DNA of 64,000 nt from Muribaculaceae bacterium. Lineage in GTDB: Bacteria; Bacteroidota; Bacteroidia; Bacteroidales; Muribaculaceae. Below the pieces are notes generated by a model that saw only the letters and a list, made by a program, of their open reading frames with translations, made no database searches and was not told the DNA's origin. The DNA lies in contig VSPO01000002.1 of the NCBI GenBank assembly GCA_009775375.1, positions 1-64,000 of the forward strand, written 5' to 3'. The position numbers were made by a program, and so were the translations under genes. Positions 34,531 through 42,379 of the stretch are shown here, one piece after another (the first letter of the stretch is position 1; each line of letters begins with the position of its first letter).

Positions 34531-34538
34531 CAAAGTTA
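34531..34538 (-). promoter_or_regulatory. -7 box directly before mtaB
   Basis: TAACTTTG on the minus strand ends 5 nt before the mtaB ATG. With the usual box-to-start distance the transcript would begin at or within a few bases of the start codon. A TTTG exists upstream only with short spacing (12 bp). Confidence 0.5.
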
Positions 34539-34623
34539 CTAAAAATGGGGCAAAAAGTCGATGATTGGGTCTTAAAATTGAAAAAACATGCGAAAAAGAT
34601 TGACAAGAGGGGGTGGAATTTAT

Positions 34624-34631
34624 TAACTTTG
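34624..34631 (+). promoter_or_regulatory. -7 box of the ftsX operon
   Basis: TAACTTTG matches the consensus; the region 20 bp upstream reads TTGA, a partial -33 element. Transcription near 34637 would give a leader of about 145 nt before ftsX. Confidence 0.55.
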
Positions 34632-34639
34632 CACCCGTT

Positions 34640-34734
34640 GTCGGCGTTTATGAATATGGCGTGTGCCCGAAGACTGCCGACGGCGAGTGGATTCGTGAGG
34701 CATGCCGCACGAAAAAGTCGCTTTGACTTTTTCG
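34640..34734 (+). other. Structured 5' leader of ftsX
   Basis: Two pairings stand out in the 145-nt leader: GTCGGC (34640-34645) with GCCGAC (34676-34681), and a perfect 10-bp hairpin CGAAAAAGTC (34710-34719) with GACTTTTTCG (34725-34734). No T-run follows, so it is not a terminator, and I do not recognise a known riboswitch. Confidence 0.4.
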
Positions 34735-34782
34735 GATTCCTATCAAAAAAGCCAACGGCAACAAACAATTTATCCTGAGGAT

Positions 34783-35661
34783 ATGAAGCATAACAAAGAG
34801 GTAAGGATCTCATATTGGGCAGCCCATCTGACGACCATAGTGAGCGTGACGCTCGTCTTGGTCATTATCGGCATTATTGCTCTGGTCACGATTGCCACCG
34901 CATCCGAGACGCGCCGCCTTCGTGAGCGTCTGGAAGTCAGCGTGGTCATGGCCGACAGCGTCAGCGACGCCGGGGCGATGGATCTTGCCAAGAAAATCGA
35001 GAAGGCTCCCTATGCCCTTTCCGTGGGCGTGATAACCAAGGACGACGCATTGAAGAATTGGAAAACCGATACCGGCGAAGACCTTGAGGCTCTATTCGGC
35101 GTCAATCCTTTGTCGCCGGAGGTGGTCTTCTCAGTTAAGGCCGACTATGCTTCAGAGCGAAGCCTTAAGGAGATCGAGACATCGATAAAGAAAGAGAAGG
35201 GTGTGGCAGGAGTGGCTTTGCCGGATTCTGCGATGCTTGAAAGCATGAACCGCAATATCGAGAGCATCACGATAGTGCTTGGCATTATCGCCCTCGTGAT
35301 GATAGTCATTTCATTTGTCTTGATCAACAACACCGTCCATCTTGCCATCTACGCCCGCCGCTTCACAATCCATACGATGCAGCTCGTAGGCGCCACGAAT
35401 GGCTTCATTCGCAGCCCGTTCATAATGAGTAATATGACGTCGGGATTGATTTCCGGACTGGCTGCCGTGTGCATACTCGCCCTGGCATTGCTGTTGATTC
35501 CGGAGGGGAATTTCACGTATGCCGTGGATCTGCTCGGATGGCCGAGCTTGCTTATTGTGGCAGGAGGGATTCTGCTCATCGGAATGCTCCTATGTGGCCT
35601 TGCCGCCTGGATTGCCACTACCCGCTATCTGAGGCAAGACTACGACGAGCTCTTTAAATAA
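34783..35661 (+). CDS. ftsX: Cell-division ABC permease FtsX
   Basis: The 292-residue membrane protein has the FtsX layout: one N-terminal membrane helix (about residues 13-38), an extracytoplasmic domain of about 130 residues, then three helices in the C-terminal half with the conserved cytoplasmic-facing block AIYARRFTIHTMQLVGATNGFI. With FtsE it activates peptidoglycan hydrolases at the septum. No ftsE lies beside it; the ABC ATPase at 48.1 kb is of a LolD-like type and 12 kb away. The ATG at 34783 removes a non-homologous extension of 27 residues. It heads ftsX-DUF3098-uppP-truB-queA. Confidence 0.9.
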   Translation: MKHNKEVRISYWAAHLTTIVSVTLVLVIIGIIALVTIATASETRRLRERLEVSVVMADSVSDAGAMDLAKKIEKAPYALSVGVITKDDALKNWKTDTGEDLEALFGVNPLSPEVVFSVKADYASERSLKEIETSIKKEKGVAGVALPDSAMLESMNRNIESITIVLGIIALVMIVISFVLINNTVHLAIYARRFTIHTMQLVGATNGFIRSPFIMSNMTSGLISGLAAVCILALALLLIPEGNFTYAVDLLGWPSLLIVAGGILLIGMLLCGLAAWIATTRYLRQDYDELFK

Positions 35662-35732
35662 GGCATAAACACGACAATCATATTTAAGATTCCAAAACAA
35701 CAACAACAGAATATCGAAGAAAACAAAACGAC

Positions 35733-36014
35733 ATGGCGTTGAATTTAAAAATAGAGGAACGTGATCCGCAGGGTCTCGATAAAACCAAGGAGAAGGATCG
35801 TCCGTTCTCCAAAATGAACTACTACATGATGGCTGGATGTCTTCTGCTGATAGTCGTCGGCTTTATGCTCATGAGCGGCGGTGGAAGCACCACGGAAAAC
35901 GGCTTCAACCCGGAGATATTCTCCGCACGCAGAATCGTGGTCGGCCCGGCGCTCTCATTTATAGGTTTCCTGCTGATGGCGTTTGCCATTGTTTGGCCTC
36001 CGAAGAAAAAATAA
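35733..36014 (+). CDS. DUF3098 membrane protein
   Basis: A 93-residue protein with two hydrophobic helices (about residues 31-47 and 67-87) linked by a short loop with GGGSTTENGFNPEIFSARRI, the pattern of DUF3098. The N-terminal 25 residues are charged and cytoplasmic. Its function is unknown. In Bacteroidetes it sits between ftsX and uppP, as here, which suggests a link to envelope growth or division; this is inference from position. Confidence 0.85.
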   Translation: MALNLKIEERDPQGLDKTKEKDRPFSKMNYYMMAGCLLLIVVGFMLMSGGGSTTENGFNPEIFSARRIVVGPALSFIGFLLMAFAIVWPPKKK

Positions 36015-36080
36015 TATCGCGGCCGCCGGCGAAAGAAGATGGCGGCCGGCTCATTTATCATAAATCAAATTACTCTATCA

Positions 36081-36914
36081 ATGGAATGGCTTGATGCTTT
36101 AATCCTTGGCATCGTGCAGGGGCTTGCCGAATACCTGCCGATCAGTTCGAGCGGACATCTTGAAATTTTCCGCGAGATTCTCGGAATCGATCTCCCCTCC
36201 GACAAAGTGCTTCAATTCGACCTTATCCTTCATGCCGCTACGGTATGCTCCACAATCGTTATCCTTTGGCCAATGTCCAAGAAGCTGTGCATAAGCTTCT
36301 TTGGCTTCAAGCGCGACTACGATTTTTATTACGTCTGCAAGATTCTGCTTTCGTGCATTCCTGTGGCGATAGTCGGACTTTTCTTCAAGGAAACGGTGGA
36401 GGGATTCTTCGGGAGCGGACTGACCGTGGTCGGTATCTGTCTGCTCGTGACGGCGATGTTGCTGACGTTTGCCCATTGGACGGGCACCCGCGAGAACGGC
36501 CGGGGCATGGTCAGCGCCTCCAAAGGACACGACATTACATGGCTTGACGCCTTCATCATAGGTTGTGCCCAAGCCGTTGCTGTGCTACCGGGTCTGAGCC
36601 GTTCCGGATCAACAATAGCCACAGGTATTTTGCTCGGCGACAAGCGCGACAAGGTGGCGGCATTTTCCTTTCTTATGGTGATTATCCCTATTCTTGGGGA
36701 GGCCCTTCTCGATGTCAAGGAGATTGTCTCCACTCCGGCAGCACAAGGCGACAACGCTGTGGGGGCAATGGCAATGGCAATCGGTTTCGCTGCATCTTTC
36801 ATAGTCGGTTGTTGCGCTTGCAAATGGATGATTAATCTCGTGAAAAAGGGCAAGTTGATATGGTTTGCCGCATATTGTGTCCTGATGGGAATAATCTGTC
36901 TGCTTTGGCGTTGA
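36081..36914 (+). CDS. uppP: Undecaprenyl-diphosphatase
   Basis: The 277-residue integral membrane enzyme recycles undecaprenyl diphosphate for cell-wall synthesis. The two BacA/UppP signatures are present: GLAEYLPISSSGHLEI near the N-terminus with the catalytic Glu and Ser/His, and AVLPGLSRSGSTIATGILLG in the second half. About eight membrane segments. The ATG at 36081 gives the usual MEWLDALILGIVQG start. It precedes truB by 36 bp in the operon. Confidence 0.95.
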   Translation: MEWLDALILGIVQGLAEYLPISSSGHLEIFREILGIDLPSDKVLQFDLILHAATVCSTIVILWPMSKKLCISFFGFKRDYDFYYVCKILLSCIPVAIVGLFFKETVEGFFGSGLTVVGICLLVTAMLLTFAHWTGTRENGRGMVSASKGHDITWLDAFIIGCAQAVAVLPGLSRSGSTIATGILLGDKRDKVAAFSFLMVIIPILGEALLDVKEIVSTPAAQGDNAVGAMAMAIGFAASFIVGCCACKWMINLVKKGKLIWFAAYCVLMGIICLLWR

Positions 36915-36950
36915 TGCCTGAAGACGGCGTAAACACTAAAAAACAATCGC

Positions 36951-37676
36951 ATGGATTTTATTAGCGGAGAAATAATAGGGATAGACAAACCATTGGGCTG
37001 GACTTCGTTCGATGCCGTGAAACGGCTTCGTGGGGCGATTCAGCGCAGACTCCACGTCAAGAAGTTCAAGGTGGGGCATGCCGGAACTCTCGACCCCCTC
37101 GCTACGGGCGTGCTTATCATTTGCACGGGAAGGTCTACACGCAAGATTGACGACATACAGAACGGCGACAAGGAATACGTGGCCGTCATACGGTTTGGGG
37201 CGACGACCCCGAGCTTCGACCTTGAGACTGAAATTGACCGGGAATATCCTTGGGAGCACATCTCAAAGGAAACAGTGGAAAATGCTTTGCCAAATTTTAT
37301 GGGCAAGATAATGCAGGTTCCCCCGGTCTTTTCCGCCGTGAAGGTCGACGGCAAGCGGGCATACAACCTTGCCAGAAAAGGGAAGGCCGTCAATCTTAAA
37401 GCCAAGCAGCTTGAGATAAAGGAAATGGAATTGCTGGCGTGCGACTTCCCGGAAATCACGGTCAGGATCGTGTGCAGCAAGGGAACGTATATCCGGGCGA
37501 TAGCCCGCGATCTCGGAGAGGCTCTCGGAAGCGGCGCACACTTGACTGGACTTCGCCGAACCCGCGTTGGCGGAATAAAGATTGACGACTGCATGACCGT
37601 GGAAGAGGCCATCGAAAAAATATCCACAGACGAATTGACTTTCCCGGAAGACTACCGGATGCCGGAGCGCGATTGA
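36951..37676 (+). CDS. truB: tRNA pseudouridine-55 synthase
   Basis: The 241-residue enzyme makes pseudouridine 55 in the T loop of tRNAs. Its catalytic Asp is in GHAGTLDPLATGVLIICTGRSTRK, and the IDKPLGWTSFDAVKRLR and CSKGTYIRAIARDLGEALG blocks are complete. The C-terminal PUA region is short, as in other Bacteroidetes. It lies between uppP and queA. Confidence 0.95.
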   Translation: MDFISGEIIGIDKPLGWTSFDAVKRLRGAIQRRLHVKKFKVGHAGTLDPLATGVLIICTGRSTRKIDDIQNGDKEYVAVIRFGATTPSFDLETEIDREYPWEHISKETVENALPNFMGKIMQVPPVFSAVKVDGKRAYNLARKGKAVNLKAKQLEIKEMELLACDFPEITVRIVCSKGTYIRAIARDLGEALGSGAHLTGLRRTRVGGIKIDDCMTVEEAIEKISTDELTFPEDYRMPERD

Positions 37677-37750
37677 GACGAGGGCGGAAAAGATTCGTCT
37701 GCAATTCAAAACATATTAAAAATTAGAACCAAAAATCATAGACATCAGAA

Positions 37751-38803
37751 ATGAAACTCTCACAGTTTAAGTTTAAGCTTCCTGATAATCTGATTGCTCA
37801 GACCCCATCTGAAAATCGCGACGAATGCCGCCTGATGGTGGTCAATGCCAAGACGGGGGAGATCAGCCACCGCATATTCAAGGAAATCATCGATTATTTT
37901 GACGATGGCGACGTCATGATTTTCAACGATACCCGCGTCTTCCCGGCTCGTCTTTACGGCAATAAGGAGAAGACGGGAGCAAGGATTGAGGTATTTCTTC
38001 TCCGCGAGCTGAATGAAGAAAATAAATTCTGGGATGTGCTCGTGGAGCCGGCCCGCAAGATAAGGATAGGCAACAAGCTCTATTTCGGTGAAGACGATTC
38101 GATGGTGGCGGAGGTAATTGACAACACCACTTCACGTGGTCGTACGCTGCGATTCCTTTACGACGGCCCTCACGATGAATTTAAGGAGACGCTTTATTCA
38201 ATGGGAGAGACCCCGCTCCCGGAGTATATAACGCGTAAAGTGGAGCCTTGGGACGAGGAGCGTTATCAATGTATATTCGCCAAGAACGAAGGGGCCGTGA
38301 TGGCTCCGGCGGCCGGGCTTCATTTCAGTCGCGAATTGCTTAAGCGGCTTGAGATAAAGGGAGTGGAACGCGGTTTCCTCACTCTTCACAGCGGACGAGG
38401 CAATTTCAAGGACATCGACGTGGAAGACCTCACGAAGCATCGGATGGACAGCGAGGAGATGTTTGTCAATGAGGAGCTCGTGGAGATGGTCAACAAGGCT
38501 AAGGACAACAACCGCAACGTTTGCGCGATAGGCACGTCTGTGCTCCGGGCCGTGGCGAGCGCTGTCTGCATGAATGGCCATTTGATGACGTATGAAGGCT
38601 GGACCAACAAGTTCATCTTCCCTCCATATGATTTCACGGTATGTAATGCGCTTGTCTCCAACTTCCACTTGCCATTGAGCACTATGCTTATGATGGTGGC
38701 GGCGTTTGGCGGCTACGACACGGTCATGAAGGCCTACGAAGTGGCCGTAAAGGAGAAATACCAATTCGGGGCGTATGGAGATGCGATGCTGATATTGCGA
38801 TGA
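37751..38803 (+). CDS. queA: S-adenosylmethionine:tRNA ribosyltransferase-isomerase
   Basis: The 350-residue QueA converts preQ1 in tRNA to epoxyqueuosine. Typical blocks are FKFKLPDNLIAQTP at the start, FNDTRVFPARLYG, APAAGLHFSRELL, LHSGRGNF and the closing SNFHLPLSTMLMMVAAFGGYD. It is the last gene of the ftsX operon, 74 bp after truB. No other queuosine gene lies in the window. Confidence 0.95.
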   Translation: MKLSQFKFKLPDNLIAQTPSENRDECRLMVVNAKTGEISHRIFKEIIDYFDDGDVMIFNDTRVFPARLYGNKEKTGARIEVFLLRELNEENKFWDVLVEPARKIRIGNKLYFGEDDSMVAEVIDNTTSRGRTLRFLYDGPHDEFKETLYSMGETPLPEYITRKVEPWDEERYQCIFAKNEGAVMAPAAGLHFSRELLKRLEIKGVERGFLTLHSGRGNFKDIDVEDLTKHRMDSEEMFVNEELVEMVNKAKDNNRNVCAIGTSVLRAVASAVCMNGHLMTYEGWTNKFIFPPYDFTVCNALVSNFHLPLSTMLMMVAAFGGYDTVMKAYEVAVKEKYQFGAYGDAMLILR

Positions 38804-38932
38804 TTCCTAAGAAACTGAAAAAAGCTGAGAAGGCTTCTAAACGCCTCTACAATTGCTTTAGGAAAGCGCTCTAAAATTGCCATTTTGGCAAGCTAAAGAT
38901 TAAAAAACAGTTAAATCACTGTGAAATATAGT

Positions 38933-38956
38933 TAAGGCTCTTGAAAAAGAGCCTTA
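38933..38956 (+). terminator. Hairpin after queA overlapping the small-RNA promoter
   Basis: TAAGGCTCTT (38933-38942) pairs exactly with AAGAGCCTTA (38947-38956). It is followed by AATTG rather than a T-run, so it is a weak terminator at best. It overlaps the -33 region of the next small RNA. Confidence 0.4.
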
Positions 38957-39045
38957 ATTGTATTAACTTTGCAGTGTGTTTTTCATGGTATTAGTTTTAA
39001 GGTAAGAGGATTAGTTGTCGAGAGACAATTAATCTTTATTTTTTT
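38940..39045 (+). ncRNA. Candidate small RNA A with own promoter and terminator
   Basis: A promoter (CTTG at 38940-38943, 20 bp, TAACTTTG at 38964-38971) is followed by GTGTTTTTCATGGTAT and TTAAGGT, then a 13-bp hairpin (39007-39019 with 39024-39036, loop GAGA) and a T-rich tail to 39045. No open frame exists. The predicted RNA, from about 38976, is about 70 nt. The same 5' module recurs at 55.80 kb before a different hairpin. It lies between queA and the converging recO gene. Confidence 0.62.
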
Positions 39046-39093
39046 ATACCCTTTTGTCCGAAATTAGGGTGTTCAGATCATTCCTACTTATCG

Positions 39094-39819
39094 TCAGTGG
39101 AAAAGGTCGTGGATGACGGAGAGGGAGCGGAGATTGGAGGTGCCGGGGTAGTGTATGCCGTAGTAGCGGAGCATTCCTTCGAGTATACGGTGGCGCAGAT
39201 TGCCGTTAAGGCGCAGCGCCGGAGCATTTGAGAAGTTGAGTTTGCACAACGTGGCGGCGACACGGGCTTCATCGCCGCTTAGATAGTCTCTATGGGGTGG
39301 GATCCGGTCGGTGAACACCCCCGCCTGCATGTTGAGCACCATTCCGGGAGCATAGAGCGTCGAGTCCGGCTGAATACCCACGAAGGGAAGCAGCGAGGCA
39401 AGAAACGTGATATGGAAATCCGATACCCCTGTCTCCATGTTGTCGAGAAGCGTTAGGGAATCCACTATATAGTGCCAAAGACCCTCATCCGGCATCGAGG
39501 CACGTAGCAGACGGTTGAGAAATTCCGACAAGAAGAGGGCGATTAGCTGCTTGACGGGATGGAAATATATGTCGGTCCAAACACGGGCGAGTGAGAATGT
39601 CCCGAGTCTCTGCAGCTCTGTTGTGGCCCGGAAATGAATATCGCTCTCAATGACCGACAAGGGGAGCAGACGCGACCTTCTCAGAGCGGCTGCCTTACCG
39701 CTCCCTGCAGGGGAGAGAAAGGATATCCTTCCCCGAAGCCGCGAGAAGACGCTCACGATGTCGTGGCGGTCGGAATGCTTCGTAACGTCGAGCACTATTG
39801 CTGTCATTTTCTCTGTCAT
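39094..39819 (-). CDS. recO: DNA repair protein RecO
   Basis: A 241-residue RecO. The N-terminal OB fold reads AIVLDVTKHSDRHDIVSVFSRLRGRISFLSPAGSGKAA, and the C-terminal helical part contains KQLIALFLSEFLNRLL and LNFSNAPALRLNGNLRHRILEGMLRYYGIHYPG, typical for Bacteroidetes. It helps load RecA on gapped DNA with RecR. The usual zinc cysteines are missing, as is common in this phylum. The ATG at 39819 (or 39807) fits the family; the longer frame upstream to 39939 does not. Confidence 0.88.
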   Translation of the reverse strand: MTEKMTAIVLDVTKHSDRHDIVSVFSRLRGRISFLSPAGSGKAAALRRSRLLPLSVIESDIHFRATTELQRLGTFSLARVWTDIYFHPVKQLIALFLSEFLNRLLRASMPDEGLWHYIVDSLTLLDNMETGVSDFHITFLASLLPFVGIQPDSTLYAPGMVLNMQAGVFTDRIPPHRDYLSGDEARVAATLCKLNFSNAPALRLNGNLRHRILEGMLRYYGIHYPGTSNLRSLSVIHDLFH

Positions 39820-39963
39820 GACCGCGAATTTATAAAAAAATGCGCTCCCGTCCAAACCAAAACTGCGGTATGGCGTTCTAAAGATAAAGGTCGCGGCGAA
39901 ATCCCCGACACGTTTTCCGCTCAAGGCCGATGAAGACACGAAACTTTAATTAATAGTTATACT

Positions 39964-40551
39964 ATGGCTGACACAAAAAGCTTGAAAGGCACGAAGACCG
40001 AGGTCTGTCTTGCCAATGCGTATGTAGCAGAATCATGCGCCTATTCCCGCTACACATTTTTCGCGCAGTCTGCGCAGAAGGAGCAATATTTCCAATACGC
40101 CAACATTTTCACCGAGACGGCCGCCAATGAGCTCCGCCACGCCAAGATATTCCTGCAATATCTGAAGGAGGGGGGCGTGACAACTGCTCCCATCGGTGTT
40201 GACCCGGGCATCCTGTCGCCGACGGTCGACAACCTGAAAGTGGCTGCCGAAGAGGAAAGAAAAGAGGGAGTGGAGCAATATACGGAGTCTGCTAAGATAG
40301 CTGAATCCGAGGGCTTTACGGAAATCGCCGACAAATTCCGCGCTATCGCTACGATTGAAAACCGCCACATGGCCCGTTTCAACGAGATGCGCGAGCGTAT
40401 CGAGAACGGCACTGTCTGGAAGCGCGAGAAGCCCATCAAATGGCAATGCCTCGTATGCGGCTACATCTATGAAGGCACAGAGCCGCCACAGAAATGCCCT
40501 GCCTGCAACCATCCTTACCAGCATTTCATGCCGGAGGAGGAGAATTATTGA
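39964..40551 (+). CDS. rbr: Rubrerythrin
   Basis: The 195-residue peroxide-reducing protein protects anaerobes from hydrogen peroxide. The first 145 residues form the diiron four-helix domain with the repeated E-x-x-H-type ligands (ETAANELRHAKIF and ATIENRHMARF). The C-terminal rubredoxin domain has both Cys pairs, CLVCGY and CPACNHP. It is monocistronic and followed by a hairpin. No clear TAnnTTTG is seen before it, so control by a stress regulator is possible. Confidence 0.95.
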   Translation: MADTKSLKGTKTEVCLANAYVAESCAYSRYTFFAQSAQKEQYFQYANIFTETAANELRHAKIFLQYLKEGGVTTAPIGVDPGILSPTVDNLKVAAEEERKEGVEQYTESAKIAESEGFTEIADKFRAIATIENRHMARFNEMRERIENGTVWKREKPIKWQCLVCGYIYEGTEPPQKCPACNHPYQHFMPEEENY

Positions 40552-40596
40552 AAAAGAGAGCATCTACAAGGTAAAAGATGACAAAAATCAAGATTC

Positions 40597-40630
40597 GATG
40601 TCGGCCGATAGTTTGGCCGGCATCGTTTCG
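40597..40630 (+). terminator. Probable terminator after rubrerythrin
   Basis: GATGTCGGCC (40597-40606) pairs with GGCCGGCATC (40615-40624, one G-U), loop of 8 nt, followed by GTTTCG. The T-run is short. Confidence 0.6.
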
Positions 40631-40715
40631 TTATGGCTGCTTAGTCGCTGATTCAGGCAATCATGGGATAGAAAAAATCTGCGCTCTAATACTTGGTTAT
40701 ATCGTTTTTTTGTCT

Positions 40716-40723
40716 TAACTTTG
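40716..40723 (+). promoter_or_regulatory. -7 box of the small lipoprotein gene
   Basis: TAACTTTG with a CTTG 20 bp upstream (40692-40695) forms a good promoter with one mismatch. The leader to the ATG at 40811 is about 80 nt. Confidence 0.6.
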
Positions 40724-40810
40724 CCGCCGAAATGTTATAGATTGTTAAAACAACAATCGAAGTTCTACAACTTCATCATTCGATCCACTATTGCCATGCA
40801 GGCGCATGTA

Positions 40811-41410
40811 ATGAAAAAGATTTTGATAGCTGTTTTCTGCTTATCAACGGCAGCTTTGCTTTGCGGGACGATGTCGTCGTGCCGGAAAGCGGAGAAAGCC
40901 GCCACGCCCCTCTCCATCCCCCAGAAAGACGCGGAATTCTTCCATGCTGACAACGATATAGCCATGACTGTCAGAAGTCTGGCAGATGCCCTTCAGGTGG
41001 GCGAGCCGCTCGACAGCGCGGAATATGATTTTGAGGGAATACTGACCGACGGACAAGGTTCGCCGTTGTACACCGACGTTCAGGGGGCTCCCGGACTATG
41101 GGAAATCGATGTGCTCGACAAATCCAACGTCATGATACGCAACGTCTATCTCGGCGACCTTCTTCCCCTCGACTTGCAGAACTATATCCTGCAAAGTCTC
41201 AGGATAGGGGAGGGGGAGCGGCTCGATTTCACTGCTCACGATGCCGTCAGCGACGACGAGACGGAAATAGTGGTCTACGACTGCAAGGGGGTATACCTAC
41301 GTTTCGAGGTCAGGGCCGGAATCGCACCCAATGGGCTTGAAGGGCCGCTGCTGAGCATAATCATGAGCTCAGACCCTCCGGCCGGGGTCGAAACACGAAA
41401 AGACGTGTAG
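40811..41410 (+). CDS. Uncharacterised small lipoprotein
   Basis: A 199-residue protein that I do not recognise. The ATG at 40811 gives a lipoprotein signal (MKKILIAVFCLSTAALLCGTMSSC, Cys24); an in-frame ATG lies 15 bp upstream at 40796. The mature part is acidic and mostly beta-rich, with repeated Asp/Glu and no metal motif. Its last 50 bp overlap the end of the convergent metallo-hydrolase gene at 41361. The overlap is real on both strands because both frames are intact and the hydrolase C-terminus is plausible. Probably an outer- or inner-membrane anchored periplasmic protein. Confidence 0.7.
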   Translation: MKKILIAVFCLSTAALLCGTMSSCRKAEKAATPLSIPQKDAEFFHADNDIAMTVRSLADALQVGEPLDSAEYDFEGILTDGQGSPLYTDVQGAPGLWEIDVLDKSNVMIRNVYLGDLLPLDLQNYILQSLRIGEGERLDFTAHDAVSDDETEIVVYDCKGVYLRFEVRAGIAPNGLEGPLLSIIMSSDPPAGVETRKDV

Positions 41411-42371
41411 GCTCAAATCTGGGAAGGGCCATAAGCTGCACGTCGGCCTTGCGGTCGTCGATCGACTGCATGGCGTTGCCCACTTTCTTTCCGGCCTCCT
41501 CCAAAGCCCCCCTGACTGCGGCAAGGGCCTTCTGCGGAGTGTTGTTGTCTTGCGAAAGATGACAGAGGAAAATATATTTCAGGTCGGGGTTGATTATTTC
41601 CTTAAGGAAAGCGGCTGTATGGGTGTTGTCCATATGGCCGATTTCAGTCTGTATTCTTGCTTTCAGGTATTCGGGGTATCTTCCGAGCCGCAGCATCTGA
41701 AGGTCGTAGTTGGCCTCGATGACCAGATAATTGGCTCTGCTCATATAGAAGCGTGCACGCTCGGTGACCTCTCCAAGGTCGGTCGCAAGCACGAAGCGCA
41801 TCCCCGCAAACTCAATGGAGAATCCCATGTTGTCGGTCCCGTCGTGAGGCACTTCAAAGGCCGTTATTTCCAGATCGGCGATTTTGAACGGAATCTCCTT
41901 GAATATCGGCTGATGATAGTCTTTGAGGCGCTTCGAGATGCTATGGCGTTTCAATATCCCGTTGACTACGCGGTTTGTGCAGTAGAGACGCAGGTGCTTG
42001 TTATTGCGAAGAAGCGTGTAGACGTATCTGACATGATCGGAATGGTCGTGGGTCAAAAGGACGGCCACCACTTTTTTCATATCGATTCCATTGGCACTGA
42101 GTGTGGATTCAATGACGTCGGCTTTCAGGCCGGCATCTATTATTATGCCACCCTTGGGAGTGCCGATATAGCATGAGTTGCCACTCGATCCGGAGCCGAG
42201 TGAGATATATTGCAGACGGAAGGCTGATGGATCGGTGGTTGCATTTTTAGACTGAGGAACCTCAGCGGAAGCGTAGACGTTACGCCTGACGGGCATATCG
42301 GGCTTAGCATAGACCCATTCCTCAAAAGGAAGGAGCGTTTGCCCCTCGAAAGATATTTTTTTACGCGGCAT
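41361..42371 (-). CDS. Metallo-beta-lactamase-fold hydrolase (WalJ/YycJ-like)
   Basis: A 336-residue MBL-fold protein. An N-terminal extension of about 55 residues precedes the fold, which starts at LQYISLGSGSSGNSCYIG. The metal motif is LLTHDHSDHVRYV (HxHxDH), with later ligands in EVPHDG, LATDLGE and IFLCHLSQDN. The SGSSGNSC start is typical of YycJ/WalJ-type proteins, thought to act on nucleic acids. The ATG at 42371 is preferred over a TTG at 42383. The start lies just inside the end of the methyltransferase gene on the same strand, so the two are likely cotranscribed. Confidence 0.85.
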   Translation of the reverse strand: MPRKKISFEGQTLLPFEEWVYAKPDMPVRRNVYASAEVPQSKNATTDPSAFRLQYISLGSGSSGNSCYIGTPKGGIIIDAGLKADVIESTLSANGIDMKKVVAVLLTHDHSDHVRYVYTLLRNNKHLRLYCTNRVVNGILKRHSISKRLKDYHQPIFKEIPFKIADLEITAFEVPHDGTDNMGFSIEFAGMRFVLATDLGEVTERARFYMSRANYLVIEANYDLQMLRLGRYPEYLKARIQTEIGHMDNTHTAAFLKEIINPDLKYIFLCHLSQDNNTPQKALAAVRGALEEAGKKVGNAMQSIDDRKADVQLMALPRFEPTRLFVFRPRPEGLSS

Positions 42372-42379
42372 GGCTTGCG

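Noticed and set aside
34632..34782. Known riboswitch in the ftsX leader
   Set aside because: No consensus of cobalamin, TPP, SAM, FMN or c-di-GMP riboswitches could be recognised, and the downstream genes fit none.
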